Below, piece by piece: positions 26,390 through 36,005 of a stretch of 64,000 bases of DNA. The position numbers and the translations under genes are program-made. The stretch is taken from NCBI GenBank assembly GCA_947489685.1, contig CANLEM010000005.1, positions 1 to 64,000 of the forward strand. The letters run 5' to 3'. The number at the start of each line of letters is the position of its first letter. Positions within the stretch are counted from its first letter, which is position 1. Below the pieces are notes generated by a model. That model did not search any database. It saw only the letters and a program-made list of their open reading frames with translations, and had not been told where the DNA came from. Origin of the DNA: an uncultured Aquimarina sp. (GTDB taxonomy: Bacteria > Bacteroidota > Bacteroidia > Flavobacteriales > Flavobacteriaceae).

Positions 26390-26754
26390 ATATACTCTAC
26401 GTTGAAGACAACAAAATAAATGCAATGGTTATGGATAAAATGTTATCCAAAAGTAACTCTAATGTTATTATTGCAGAAAATGGTTCGCAAGCCCTAAAGG
26501 TAGTTAAAGAGAAAGCTCTTGATCTTATTCTCGTGGATATTAATCTTGGTCTAAATCAAATGGATGGTTGCGAATTGTTGCAAAGGTTTCGAAAACTGGA
26601 TATCTTAAATAGTATTCCTGTTTTTGCTGTTACTGCCTATGCCATGCCTGGGGATGAGCAGCGTTTTATCAATCTGGGTTTTGACAAATACTTTTCTAAA
26701 CCGGTGAATTTTGACAAATTACTTTCTGTGATCTCAACAATTGAAATAAATTAA
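26380..26754 (+). CDS. Single-domain response regulator (CheY-like receiver)
   Basis: 124 aa, only a receiver domain. The acidic pocket is VEDN near the N-terminus, the phosphoacceptor is D53 in LILVDINLG, T/A pocket residues occur in FAVTAYA, and the conserved lysine is in YFSKPVNF. There is no DNA-binding output domain, so it passes phosphate on or acts by protein contact, as receivers in hybrid kinases do. It overlaps the kinase gene. A second ATG two codons in (26386) is a possible alternative start. Confidence 0.9.
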   Translation: MRMNILYVEDNKINAMVMDKMLSKSNSNVIIAENGSQALKVVKEKALDLILVDINLGLNQMDGCELLQRFRKLDILNSIPVFAVTAYAMPGDEQRFINLGFDKYFSKPVNFDKLLSVISTIEIN

Positions 26755-26808
26755 ACCTACGAAAAAAGTAATACTATTTCAATTCTCAAAAAGCTTGTTT
26801 TTTGTTTA

Positions 26809-27918
26809 TTATCTAATCTGAGTAAATCGTATTCCTAACTCTTTTTCTAAGTCTCTAATCGCTTTGATCTCTGATTTTGTGATTAATGCCAGTGACACTC
26901 CTGTTTTTCCTGCTCGAGCTGTTCTACCACTTCTATGCGTATAATAATCTACCTGATCAGGAAGTTGATAATGAAGTACAAATGATAAATTAGCCACATC
27001 GATTCCCCTTGCCGCAACGTCTGTAGAAACAAGTAATTGTAAGGTCTTATTCCTAAAAGCACGCATCACCTTATCCCGTTCTTTTTGGGTCATTTCTCCT
27101 TCTAATAACCCTACATCATAATTTTTCGCTTTTAATTGCTTAGAAAGTGTTCGGGCCGCGACTTTGGTTTTTGTAAATATTATTCCTCTATTTTCTTTCT
27201 GAGTTTTCAGGAAATATATTAATGTATCCAATTTACCAGATTCATCACCAACTACAAATTGATGATCTATACCTTTATTAACCGCATCGTCTTTATCTAT
27301 GGTTACGCGTTCTGCATTTTTATGAACATAATCAGTAATAATATCATTCAATGAATGTGGTATTGTTGCCGAAAAAAGCCAAACGTTTCTATACCCTTTG
27401 GTTTTACTCAAAATGGTGGTTAGATCCTTTTTGAAGCCCATACTTAACATTTCATCAGCCTCATCCATGACAAGCGTATTAATTTTAGAAATATCTACTA
27501 CTTTTCTTTGGATCAAATCAATAAGCCTTCCTGGCGTTGCTACAACAATGTGAGTAGGTCTATTTAATCTTGAAATTTGCTTTTCAATTTTTTCTCCTCC
27601 ATAAACCGATTCTGTAAAAATTTTATCAGTATGCTTGGTGAACTTAAACAATTGCTTTGCGATTTGTTGTCCAAGTTCTCTTGTAGGGGCCAAAATTAAA
27701 GCCTGAATATATTGTTTACTAGGATCAATTCGAGATAATAATGGGATACCAAAAGCAGCAGTTTTTCCAGTTCCGGTTTGGGCTTTACCTATAAAATCAG
27801 TTTGATTATTCATTAAAACAGGTATTGCCTGTTCCTGAATTTTGGTCGGAGTAATAATCCCCATTTCTTTAAGACCTTTATTAAGGTCTTTAGGTACGCC
27901 TAATTCTAAAAATGTCAT
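26809..27918 (-). CDS. DEAD-box ATP-dependent RNA helicase
   Basis: 369 aa from the ATG at 27916-27918 (MTFLELGVPK). A longer reading frame begins at a TTG seven codons earlier, but that TTG overlaps a promoter-like TACTTTTG, so the ATG is preferred. All helicase motifs are present in order: Q-motif region (ITPTKIQEQAIP), AQTGTGKT, PTRELGQ, TPGRLID, DEADEML, SAT, and HRSGRTARAGKTG. The protein ends soon after the helicase core, without the basic C-terminal extension of RhlE or the RNA-binding domain of DbpA/CsdA. It unwinds short RNA duplexes, probably in ribosome assembly or mRNA decay, but its specific RNA target cannot be told from sequence. It is convergent with the response regulator gene. 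Confidence 0.92.
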   Translation of the reverse strand: MTFLELGVPKDLNKGLKEMGIITPTKIQEQAIPVLMNNQTDFIGKAQTGTGKTAAFGIPLLSRIDPSKQYIQALILAPTRELGQQIAKQLFKFTKHTDKIFTESVYGGEKIEKQISRLNRPTHIVVATPGRLIDLIQRKVVDISKINTLVMDEADEMLSMGFKKDLTTILSKTKGYRNVWLFSATIPHSLNDIITDYVHKNAERVTIDKDDAVNKGIDHQFVVGDESGKLDTLIYFLKTQKENRGIIFTKTKVAARTLSKQLKAKNYDVGLLEGEMTQKERDKVMRAFRNKTLQLLVSTDVAARGIDVANLSFVLHYQLPDQVDYYTHRSGRTARAGKTGVSLALITKSEIKAIRDLEKELGIRFTQIR

Positions 27919-28004
27919 AATTGCCAGATTAAGTTGCAAAAGTAATTGAATAAATCAATAACCCATCTTAATCTGTAAAATAAGTAGTAAAAGTACATCT
28001 TGCA

Positions 28005-28403
28005 CTAGCAAGATATACTCATAAAATAACCAAAAAGTTGTTTCTTAACGCTTAGTCCTCTTTTGTGAAAGTGCAATTCGTTCATACAAAATCCACCGTG
28101 ACAATTAAAGTCGGCACCTTCATCTGAAGAAATAATATCTAATAGCACCACATCGTTATTATGATCATGATCAACAGCGACATGTAAATGAGCGTAATTA
28201 GATTTTTCAACTATTAATATGTGAGAAAATTCGTTCTTATTTTCAATAGTATGACTTTTTTCAAACCCTAAGCTTTCGATTGTTGACTCTATAGTGTGGT
28301 CGTGATCAACATGATTTAGGTTCATAGTAGTTACCTGCGCCTTTCCGAAAGTAAAAATTGATAAAAAAGTCAGTAAAAATAGGTTGTGTAAAGGTTTAGT
28401 CAT
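28005..28403 (-). CDS. Small secreted histidine-rich protein of unknown function
   Basis: 132 aa, not recognised. A signal peptide is evident (MTKPLHNLFLLTFLSIFTFG, cleavage near KAQ). The protein has 13 histidines, including the pentapeptide VDHDH twice (about residues 32-36 and 77-81), a CHGGFC pair and a final Cys. The clustered His and Cys residues suggest metal binding outside the cytoplasm, but no known family is apparent. It stands alone between the helicase and the DUF72 gene on the same strand. Ordinary AT-rich composition gives no sign of recent transfer. Confidence 0.6.
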   Translation of the reverse strand: MTKPLHNLFLLTFLSIFTFGKAQVTTMNLNHVDHDHTIESTIESLGFEKSHTIENKNEFSHILIVEKSNYAHLHVAVDHDHNNDVVLLDIISSDEGADFNCHGGFCMNELHFHKRGLSVKKQLFGYFMSISC

Positions 28404-28619
28404 ACGTCAAATTTTAGGTTGGGGGTTAATTAAATTATGTTATAAATGTACCTAAACTGATAAAAAGTAATCGACAATTATTATCAATACTTCTTAAAAA
28501 CATCGGCAAAATACATATATAATCGTTAAAAAGCAATTAAATATTAAGATTTAACATAATTCGCAAGAAATACATTTGGCTTTTGAGGGCAAAACCATAA
28601 AAAATGATGAATTATTCGT

Positions 28620-29510
28620 TTAAAACAGTTTTAAATCGTCTGATAAATGAGCCGGTAAATGTAGTTTTACACCCAAGGATTCATTCAATTTACGAATTAA
28701 ATAACCAGATAATAAAGGAGATTCCTTTTCTATATTTTGGTGTACAAAAAAATGGATTTTATTAATTCCTTGCTTCTTCCAGTTTATTAATCTTTTTACC
28801 CAATCATCTAGTCTAGTGTAATCTGTAGGGTGATTTGCTCCAACATATCTTACAAATGCCTCATCATTGGTTAAGTGCATATGCAATAAATCTCTTCTAC
28901 CGGCCGAGTCAGTAATTATATTTGCTATGTGGTTTTCTTCTAACAACGTATAGAGTTCATTTGCAGCAACCTCATCGGTAAACCAGTCGGTATGTCTAAA
29001 CTCGACTGCTAACCTTATCTCTTTTGGCCATTTTTCGATAAACCGCACTACCCTATCAAAATATTTGGGTGCAAAATTAGCATGCATCTGCAAAAATATT
29101 GTCCCTAGTTTTTCTTTAAGATGGATAGCATTTGATAAGTACGAATCTACATAAGGTTGTACATCATCGTTTAATCTTTTTAAATGAGAAATGTTTTGCA
29201 CTAATTTTGGGAAGAATTTAAAATCATCTGGTGTTTTATCATACCATTTTTTGAACTGATCTTCAGGAAATATTCTGTAAAAAGTAGCATTAAGTTCAAT
29301 ACTATTAAACTGTCTAGAATAGTATTCGAGCTCATCTTTGGTTCCTCTGGGATAAAAACCCTTTAAATCTTGCTTATTCCATTTGGCACATCCTACATAA
29401 ACAGATAGTTCACCATTATCTGTCTTTTTTAAAACTGAAGCTGTATTGGGATGATCTTCGGGAAGAATAAAATCTATAGTTTCGGGATGCTCAACTTTAC
29501 CAAATTTCAT
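28620..29510 (-). CDS. DUF72 family protein (YecE-like)
   Basis: 296 aa, the usual DUF72 length, TIM-barrel-like. Family hallmarks are visible: YVGCAKWNKQDLKGFYP near the N-terminus, FNSIELNATFYRIF, the FKFFPKLVQNISH strand, LFLQMH-type segment FLQMHANFAP, and the AVEFRHTDWF strand. The biochemical function of the family is not established. It lies upstream of the His-rich gene on the minus strand, 216 bp away. Confidence 0.85.
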   Translation of the reverse strand: MKFGKVEHPETIDFILPEDHPNTASVLKKTDNGELSVYVGCAKWNKQDLKGFYPRGTKDELEYYSRQFNSIELNATFYRIFPEDQFKKWYDKTPDDFKFFPKLVQNISHLKRLNDDVQPYVDSYLSNAIHLKEKLGTIFLQMHANFAPKYFDRVVRFIEKWPKEIRLAVEFRHTDWFTDEVAANELYTLLEENHIANIITDSAGRRDLLHMHLTNDEAFVRYVGANHPTDYTRLDDWVKRLINWKKQGINKIHFFVHQNIEKESPLLSGYLIRKLNESLGVKLHLPAHLSDDLKLF

Positions 29511-29677
29511 ATAATTTCTTTAATAGATTAATACGTCCTAACAAAAATAGGGTTTATAAATAAACAATCTCTTCCATTACCGGATCTCTTTTATTGTTTA
29601 TAAGTAGTTTAAAACTCTAATATGAGTAATGAAATTTGAATAAAACTATTAAGTATTTTTAGTAAACCTTCTTTATT

Positions 29678-30082
29678 ATGGAAAACAGGGAATCAAATTT
29701 ACTGGCAATGCGACCAGAATTATTAAATGCTAGAGTTTCTGAAAACATGTCTAATGACGAACAGTTTCAGAATAAAACGATAAGGCCAATTATCAAATTA
29801 CAAGGGGATTTGCTTATCGAGGTTTTCAAAAATTATATTAAAAAAAGGAAAAATACTTTTTATGAGCTAGATCTAGAAAAAAAACTAGATTTTATTGAAA
29901 ATGCGATTCAAAAAGACATGAAATTTAGAAATAGTCTTAAAGGAATGATTATCGGTCAATTTACTGTAGAAGAATATCTTACATACACACAAAATTCGTC
30001 TGCACTAAACAAACGGATGATGAACATTGTAAGAGAACGTTTACAAGATAGCATCCAGCTTTTAGAATGTAAAGTAGCTTAA
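29678..30082 (+). CDS. Conserved flavobacterial hypothetical protein
   Basis: 134 aa, soluble, no signal peptide or membrane segment, alpha-helical and rich in charged residues. The pattern (MENRESNLLAMRPELLN, then TIRPIIKLQGDLL and a basic IKKRK segment) is shared, from memory, by small proteins in many Flavobacteriaceae that are sometimes mislabelled glyoxalase. No glyoxalase metal-binding pattern is seen. Convergent with purC, 27 bp apart. Function unknown. Confidence 0.75.
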   Translation: MENRESNLLAMRPELLNARVSENMSNDEQFQNKTIRPIIKLQGDLLIEVFKNYIKKRKNTFYELDLEKKLDFIENAIQKDMKFRNSLKGMIIGQFTVEEYLTYTQNSSALNKRMMNIVRERLQDSIQLLECKVA

Positions 30083-30109
30083 CGCTATCAACAAAAAATA
30101 TAATTGATT

Positions 30110-31060
30110 TTAATGTGCTTTAAGATACATAAGCACATTATCTTCAATTCGTTTAGCTACCGAAGAAACATCGGCTTTGTTAAATGCTGATCCTGTAATA
30201 CTCTCGTATAGCTCGATATAGCGGTCAGAAACTGAGCTAATATATTCGTCATTCATTTCAGGAATTTGTTGCCCTTCCTTACCCTGAAACCCATTGGTAA
30301 TTAACCATTGTCTAACAAATTCTTTCGATAATTGTTTTTGAGGTTCTCCTTTTTCTTGTAACTCTTCGTATCCGTTAGCATAAAAATAACGAGAAGAATC
30401 GGGTGTATGAATCTCGTCGATAAGTACGATTTTGCCTTCTTTGGTTTTACCAAATTCGTATTTTGTATCCACCAAAATTAATCCTCTCTCGGCAGCTATT
30501 TCTGTTCCTCGTTGAAAAAGTTTACGTGTGTAATCTTCAAGGATTAGATAATCCTCTTCAGAAACGATGCCTTGGGATAAAATTTCTTCTCTAGAAATAT
30601 CTTCATCATGTTCTCCGTTATCCGCTTTGGTTGAAGGCGTAATAATAGGTTCAGGAAACTTATCATTTTCTTTCATTCCTTCGGGCATCGGTACTCCGCA
30701 TAATATTCTTTTTCCAACCTTATATTCTCTTGCTGCATGGCCAGATAAATATCCTCGGATAACCATTTCAACTTTAAAAGGTTCGCAAAGATGTCCCACA
30801 GCAACATTAGGATCTGGAGTTGCGATAAGCCAATTAGGCACCAAATCTTGGGTAGCTCCCATCATTTTGGTTGCAATTTGATTAAGTATTTGACCTTTAA
30901 AAGGAATTCCTTTGGGCATTACCACATCAAAAGCCGATAAGCGATCCGTGGCAATCATTACCAATAGCTCATCATTTATATTATATACTTCTCTTACTTT
31001 TCCTTTGTAAACAGACTTTTGATTAGGAAAATTATAGTTTGTATCTACTATTGTATTCAT
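30110..31060 (-). CDS. purC: Phosphoribosylaminoimidazole-succinocarboxamide synthase
   Basis: 316 aa, the longer Bacteroidota/eukaryote-like form. Signatures are [11 protein letters not shown] near the N-terminus (phosphate loop region), [22 protein letters not shown] and the [20 protein letters not shown] pair that binds ATP and aspartate. It ligates aspartate to CAIR in purine synthesis. The purine operon partners are not in the window. A small inverted repeat lies just upstream in the phoH-purC gap. Confidence 0.95.
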   Translation of the reverse strand: MNTIVDTNYNFPNQKSVYKGKVREVYNINDELLVMIATDRLSAFDVVMPKGIPFKGQILNQIATKMMGATQDLVPNWLIATPDPNVAVGHLCEPFKVEMVIRGYLSGHAAREYKVGKRILCGVPMPEGMKENDKFPEPIITPSTKADNGEHDEDISREEILSQGIVSEEDYLILEDYTRKLFQRGTEIAAERGLILVDTKYEFGKTKEGKIVLIDEIHTPDSSRYFYANGYEELQEKGEPQKQLSKEFVRQWLITNGFQGKEGQQIPEMNDEYISSVSDRYIELYESITGSAFNKADVSSVAKRIEDNVLMYLKAH

Positions 31061-31098
31061 TTGTTATTATGCAAAATTCATAAGTCCCATGGTTAAAT

Positions 31099-31127
31099 AT
31101 TAGTATTTCTTATGGTCAAATACTAAT
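31099..31127. repeat. 10-bp inverted repeat in the phoH-purC gap
   Basis: ATTAGTATTT at 31099-31108 and its exact reverse complement at 31118-31127 flank a 9-nt centre. There is no T-run on either side. It could be an operator upstream of purC or a transcript hairpin after phoH; the arms are purely AT-rich with one G:C pair each, so chance is possible. Confidence 0.35.
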
Positions 31128-31161
31128 CTATATACCTTTCACTTATTTTTTTAAAAAATAT

Positions 31162-32118
31162 TTATCCGTTTCTATTTTCAATTTCTTTATAGGCCGAGAT
31201 AACCTTTTTCACAAGTTTGTGACGGATCACATCTTTATCATCAAGATATATCATACCGATTCCTTGAATACTTTTTAAGACTAACAAAGCTTCTTTAAGA
31301 CCCGAAGTCACTCTTCTTGGTAAATCAATCTGCCCAGGATCTCCAGTAATAATAAATTTTGCATTTTTACCCATACGCGTTAGAAACATTTTCATCTGTG
31401 CATGAGTTGTATTTTGGGCCTCATCTAGTATTACAAATGCATTGTCCAATGTTCTACCTCTCATAAACGCCATAGGAGCAATCTGGATGACTCCTTTTTC
31501 GATAAAACTATCTAGTTTTTCGTTTGGAATCATATCTCTTAACGCATCGTACAATGGTTGCATATAAGGATCCAGTTTTTCTTTTAAATCTCCTGGTAAA
31601 AACCCAAGATTTTCTCCTGCCTCGACCGCAGGTCGAGTAAGAATAATTCGTTTAACCTGTTTTTCTTTCAGAGCTTTAACGGCCAATGCAACTCCGGTAT
31701 ACGTTTTCCCGGTACCGGCAGGTCCAATAGCAAAAACCATATCGTTTTTATTACAAGACTCCACTAATTTACGTTGGTTTGCTGTTTGGGCCTTAATGAG
31801 TTTACCTCCTACTCCATGCACTAGTGTTTCTCCGCTATTCGCAGATGTTTCATAATCTTCTTTACTGTCACTAGTAAGCACGCGTTCGATTACATTTTCA
31901 TCCAGTTTATTATATTTTCCAAAATGTTCCAAAAGCATATTAAGACGCATGTCAAACTCTTCGAGCATGTCTTCATCTCCATATACTTTCATTTTGCTAC
32001 CTCTGGCGACAATTTTAAGTTTTGGAAAGTATTTTTTTAATAATTGAATATTGCTATTCTGAAGTCCGAAAAACTCTCTCGGATTAATCTCTGTAAGTTC
32101 AATAATGAGTTCGTTCAA
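31162..32118 (-). CDS. PhoH-like ATPase
   Basis: 318 aa, typical PhoH family. An N-terminal KH-like/PhoH_N segment (about 1-100) is followed by the P-loop ATPase with FAIGPAGTGKTYTG (Walker A), ILTRPAVEAGENLGFLPGDL, AFMRGRTLDNAFVILDEAQN (Walker B) and ITGDPGQIDLPR. Thought to act in RNA metabolism or phosphate stress; the exact role is uncertain. The start codon is TTG (32116-32118), with no in-frame ATG nearby. The protein beginning MNELIIELTEI matches what relatives show, so TTG use is likely real. Confidence 0.9.
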   Translation of the reverse strand: MNELIIELTEINPREFFGLQNSNIQLLKKYFPKLKIVARGSKMKVYGDEDMLEEFDMRLNMLLEHFGKYNKLDENVIERVLTSDSKEDYETSANSGETLVHGVGGKLIKAQTANQRKLVESCNKNDMVFAIGPAGTGKTYTGVALAVKALKEKQVKRIILTRPAVEAGENLGFLPGDLKEKLDPYMQPLYDALRDMIPNEKLDSFIEKGVIQIAPMAFMRGRTLDNAFVILDEAQNTTHAQMKMFLTRMGKNAKFIITGDPGQIDLPRRVTSGLKEALLVLKSIQGIGMIYLDDKDVIRHKLVKKVISAYKEIENRNG

Positions 32119-32358
32119 AAGCTATACGAATTTTAGTATGAATTGTTTTTTGGATTGACTAAGTTTGCTAAAGTTATTTGAGATTTTTTGGGGAAAATAA
32201 AAACAGATCAAATTACTATATGATCATACTACCGTTTACATTAAAAAGTTACGGTATTTTCTTTTATTTTTCCACACAAAGAAAATCTTAAAATAACTTG
32301 AAACAAATTTACATATTTTTAAGCGCTTACAACTAAAAGATATTAACAAATATTGTTC

Positions 32359-33189
32359 ATGCCGATTATTACGTTAACTACAGATTTTGGAATCAAAGAT
32401 CATTTTGTGTCTGCGGTTAAAGGAGCAATCTATACCGAATTGCCAGAAGCTAAAGTGGTAGATGTATCGCATGAAATTTCGCCTTTTCATATCACCGAAG
32501 CCGCTTATATTATACAAAATGCTTATAAAAGTTTCCCGAAAGGTAGTATTCATATCATAGGTATCGATAGCGAGCTTAACCCCGAGAATAAACATATTGC
32601 GGTAAAACTAGATGATCATTATTTTATCTGTGCAAATAATGGACTAATCTGCTTGATCACATCCGAATTTAATCCCGAAAAGATTGTTGAAATAAATATT
32701 CATGATGCAATTGCAACAAATTTTCCGGTTTTAGATGTGTTTGTTGCGGTAGCCTGTCATATTGCTCGTGGAGGAACTCTTGAAGTGATCGGCAAAACAA
32801 TTACCGAAATTAAAACCATTAAAGGTGTTACTCCTATTGTTAATCTTGGTGACAAACAAATTGTAGGAAGCATTATATACATCGACAATTATGGTAATCT
32901 TGTTACCAATATCACACGCAAACTTTTTGAAAAAATAGGAAAAGGCAGATCGTTTAAAATAACTGCTAGAACTGCAGTTTTTGAGCGTGTTTATAATCGA
33001 TATAGCGATGCTATTAATTTTGAAATCGAAAAAAGTAAAAGAGAAGAGGATGGCAAAAAATTAGCTATTTTTAACTCCTCGGGTTACCTTGAACTCGCCA
33101 TTTATAAAAGTAATCCAAAAACGGTTGGCGGTGCTTCCAGTCTTTTTGGGTTACACTATCGCGATACGGTAAGTATTAATTTTGAATAA
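32359..33189 (+). CDS. S-adenosyl-L-methionine hydroxide adenosyltransferase family protein (DUF62)
   Basis: 276 aa from the ATG at 32359; a TTG two codons upstream is less likely. The N-terminal motif ITLTTDFGIKDHFV carries the conserved Asp residues, VDVSHEISPFHITEAAYII follows, and the C-terminal beta domain contains YIDNYGNLVTNI. Family enzymes hydrolyse SAM to adenosine and methionine, and they are related to fluorinase and chlorinase; the physiological role is unclear. The gene ends 1 bp before the small monooxygenase-like gene, so they are co-transcribed. Confidence 0.88.
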   Translation: MPIITLTTDFGIKDHFVSAVKGAIYTELPEAKVVDVSHEISPFHITEAAYIIQNAYKSFPKGSIHIIGIDSELNPENKHIAVKLDDHYFICANNGLICLITSEFNPEKIVEINIHDAIATNFPVLDVFVAVACHIARGGTLEVIGKTITEIKTIKGVTPIVNLGDKQIVGSIIYIDNYGNLVTNITRKLFEKIGKGRSFKITARTAVFERVYNRYSDAINFEIEKSKREEDGKKLAIFNSSGYLELAIYKSNPKTVGGASSLFGLHYRDTVSINFE

Positions 33190-33190
33190 A

Positions 33191-33484
33191 ATGATAATAA
33201 GAATAGTAAAACTGGGATTTATCCCAGATCAAATCGACGCTTTTCTCGAAAACTTTGAGCAGAACAAAGATAAAATAAGAAATTTTGAAGGTTGTAACCA
33301 CCTCAAATTATTAAGAGATACACATAATAGTAATCAGTTTTTTACCTATAGCCACTGGGATTCTGAAGAACATCTCAATAACTATAGAAACTCTGCGTTA
33401 TTCAAAGGAGTTTGGGCAAATACCAAAAATAAGTTTAATCAAAGGCCAGAAGCTTGGAGTATAGATGAAGTTTGTAGTTTATAG
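33191..33484 (+). CDS. Antibiotic biosynthesis monooxygenase (ABM)-fold protein
   Basis: 97 aa from the ATG at 33191; a TTG three codons earlier would overlap the upstream gene and is not needed. The ferredoxin-like dimeric alpha/beta barrel pattern is visible: a first strand IIRIVKLGF, a helix ending before EGCNHLKLLRD, FFTYSHWDSEEHLNNYRNS, and a C-terminal segment. Members include quinol monooxygenases and heme-degrading enzymes, but many are of unknown activity. It is in one transcription unit with the SAM hydroxide adenosyltransferase gene and precedes gldFG by 49 bp. Confidence 0.75.
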   Translation: MIIRIVKLGFIPDQIDAFLENFEQNKDKIRNFEGCNHLKLLRDTHNSNQFFTYSHWDSEEHLNNYRNSALFKGVWANTKNKFNQRPEAWSIDEVCSL

Positions 33485-33533
33485 TTTTTTATATCTCAGA
33501 CTTAACGTTTATACCTAAAACCTAATACTAAAT

Positions 33534-35930
33534 ATGATTGCATTAATCAGAAAAGAGATTAGTACTTTTTTTTCCTCTGCCTCGGGATATCTTGTTATTT
33601 CCATATTTTTAATCCTTAACGGACTATTTTTATGGGTGTTTAAAGGGCAATACAATATTTTGGATAGTGGGTTTGCAGACCTTTCGCCTTTCTTTCAAAT
33701 TGCCCCGTGGATATTATTATTTCTTATTCCGGCAGTAACTATGCGCAGTATTGCCGAAGAAAAAAAACAAGGTACTCTTGAGTTATTAATTACAAAACCC
33801 ATACGATACTGGCAGTTAATTTTTGGTAAATACTTGGGAAGCCTAGCATTGATTATTATGGCGCTTATTCCAAGTTTATTATACGTTATCACTATCAACA
33901 AGTTAGGAGATCCAATCGGAAATATCGATGTAGGTAGCACGTTAGGCTCCTATATTGCTCTTGTTTTAATAAGTGCCACATATACCGCTATTGGTATCTT
34001 CTCATCAGCTATTACCAAAAATCAAATTATTGCTTTTTTATTAGCGTTACTGCTATGTTTTCTAATGTATTATAGCTTTAGCGAACTTTCTAATTATAAT
34101 ATACTAGCATCAGAGTCCTATAGCATTGATCAATTAGGAATGCAGTTTCATTATGATCGTATCAGTAAAGGAATTATAGACACCCGGGATATTTTTTATT
34201 TTATAAGTGTGATCGCTTTGTTTATCGTTTTAGCGATTTTAAGTGTAAAAAAAGGTGGCAAAAAGCAAATGATCAAACCTATTGTGATTACTCTGGCTGC
34301 CGTTTTATGTAGTATCGTTTTTGGAAACTCTTTTTACAAAAGGTTTGACCTTACTCAAGATCATCGTTTTACTTTATCAAAAGCTACCGAGGCTTTAGTT
34401 TCTGAGGTAGCAACTCCTATCGTTATTGATGTATTATTAAAAGGCGATTTTCCGTCCGAATTTAGGCGTTTACAACAAGAAACCGAACAGTTACTGGAAG
34501 AGTTCAATGCTATAAATCCAAATATAAAGTACATTTTCACCAACCCTTTAGAAGAAGAAGTATTACGATCAGAAACGATTTCGGAATTACAACGTTTTGG
34601 GCTTACACCAATGGAAGTAAGTGTACAAGAAAGTGGAAAAACTAAAATCGAAACCGTTGTTCCCTGGGCAATCATGGGTTTTGGAAACAAAAGTGTAAAA
34701 GTTCCTTTAATAAAAAATACTATTGGCGCAACGTCTCAGGATCGTGTTAATAATTCGATTCAACAATTAGAATATGCTTTTGCAGATGGGCTCACAAAAT
34801 TGTTACATCCAAAAAAACATAAAATAGCAGTTTTAAAAGGTAATGGCCAATTACCAGATATCATGATTGCCGATTTTATAAAAACACTTCAAGAGTATTA
34901 TTTTGTAGGTGCTTTTACATTAGATTCTGTATCTGGTAATCCCGAAAAAACTCTAAATGATCTTCAAAAATTTGATATGATCATTAATGCTAAGCCAACA
35001 CAAGCTTTTTCCGAAAAAGAAAAATATGTTTTGGATCAATTTATCATGAATGGTGGTAAATCCTTATGGATGATTGAGTCTGTAGCTATAGAAATTGATA
35101 GCCTTATGAATCCCGAAGGTACATCTGTAGCACTAATGCAAGATTTAAGGTTAGGAGATGCTTTATTCTCTTATGGAGTAAGAGTGAACCCTGTTTTGGT
35201 AAACGACTTATACTCTGCCCCTTTGGTACTAGCATCTGGACAAGGCGAAAACACACAATTTACACCGTACCCATGGTTTTACGAATCTCTTACCAAAAGC
35301 AATGGAAATCATCCGATAGTTAAAAACACAGAATCGGTAAAATTTGAATTTGCGAATCAAATCGATACCCTTAAAAACAACATCAAAAAAACTATTCTCC
35401 TTACCAGTTCGGACAACTCAAAATTGGAAGGTGTACCCAAAGAAATTAGGCTTGATATTATTAGACAAAAACCTGATATTAATAGTTACAATGAGGGACC
35501 ACAAAATCTAGCTGTCTTATTAGAAGGTCAATTTAAGTCTACCTATAAAGATAGAATCAAACCAGTTAAATTTACTTCTCATAAGGATAACAGTAGTACT
35601 ACCAAAATGATTGTAATTGCAGATGGCGATGTTATTAAAAATAAAATAAGACAAGGACAACCTATAACATTAGGTTTTGATCCTTACATGAACTTAAAAT
35701 ATGGCAACAAAGAGTTTTTATTAAATTCTGTTAACTATTTGCTAGATGATTCTGGATTGATAGGAGTACGCAGTAAAGAAATCGAAATACCATTTCTTGA
35801 TGTCGAAAAAGTAGTTTCTAACAAAACATTGATACAGATAGTTAACATTTTGGGACCTTTAATTCTTTTAGGAATTTTTGGTATTGCTTTCTTCCTGATT
35901 AGAAAGAAAAAGTACATAAAAGCGGGTTAA
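33534..35930 (+). CDS. gldFG: Gliding motility ABC transporter, fused GldF-GldG
   Basis: 798 aa. Residues 1-240 are GldF, an ABC-2-type permease with six membrane helices (GYLVISIFLILNGLFLWVF, SIAEEKKQGTLELL and following). From M246 the protein is GldG: a helix (VITLAAVLCSIVFG), FYKRFDLTQDHRFTLS, a large periplasmic domain of the auxiliary ABC type, and a final helix (IVNILGPLILLGIFGIAFFL). In Flavobacterium johnsoniae gldF and gldG are separate genes, and with GldA they are needed for gliding. Here they are read through one frame. The junction is at an A7 run (34247-34253). In the +1 frame a TGA at 34270-34272 overlaps the internal ATG at 34269-34271, exactly the layout of two coupled genes. 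The single long frame is therefore either a real fusion, a one-base indel or a slippage site. Confidence 0.88.
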   Translation: MIALIRKEISTFFSSASGYLVISIFLILNGLFLWVFKGQYNILDSGFADLSPFFQIAPWILLFLIPAVTMRSIAEEKKQGTLELLITKPIRYWQLIFGKYLGSLALIIMALIPSLLYVITINKLGDPIGNIDVGSTLGSYIALVLISATYTAIGIFSSAITKNQIIAFLLALLLCFLMYYSFSELSNYNILASESYSIDQLGMQFHYDRISKGIIDTRDIFYFISVIALFIVLAILSVKKGGKKQMIKPIVITLAAVLCSIVFGNSFYKRFDLTQDHRFTLSKATEALVSEVATPIVIDVLLKGDFPSEFRRLQQETEQLLEEFNAINPNIKYIFTNPLEEEVLRSETISELQRFGLTPMEVSVQESGKTKIETVVPWAIMGFGNKSVKVPLIKNTIGATSQDRVNNSIQQLEYAFADGLTKLLHPKKHKIAVLKGNGQLPDIMIADFIKTLQEYYFVGAFTLDSVSGNPEKTLNDLQKFDMIINAKPTQAFSEKEKYVLDQFIMNGGKSLWMIESVAIEIDSLMNPEGTSVALMQDLRLGDALFSYGVRVNPVLVNDLYSAPLVLASGQGENTQFTPYPWFYESLTKSNGNHPIVKNTESVKFEFANQIDTLKNNIKKTILLTSSDNSKLEGVPKEIRLDIIRQKPDINSYNEGPQNLAVLLEGQFKSTYKDRIKPVKFTSHKDNSSTTKMIVIADGDVIKNKIRQGQPITLGFDPYMNLKYGNKEFLLNSVNYLLDDSGLIGVRSKEIEIPFLDVEKVVSNKTLIQIVNILGPLILLGIFGIAFFLIRKKKYIKAG

Positions 35931-35942
35931 AATTCTATTTTT

Positions 35943-35950
35943 TATATTTG
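35943..35950 (+). promoter_or_regulatory. -7 promoter box TATATTTG upstream of the ABC ATPase gene
   Basis: The octamer matches the TAnnTTTG consensus of Bacteroidota primary-sigma promoters and lies 56 bp before the ATT codon where homology to FecE-like proteins begins. No TTG stands at the usual upstream distance. Confidence 0.45.
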
Positions 35951-36005
35951 ATATTGAAAGCCAAAATCTTAAAGTCATAAACCTATCGACCCTGAAAACC
36001 TAAAT

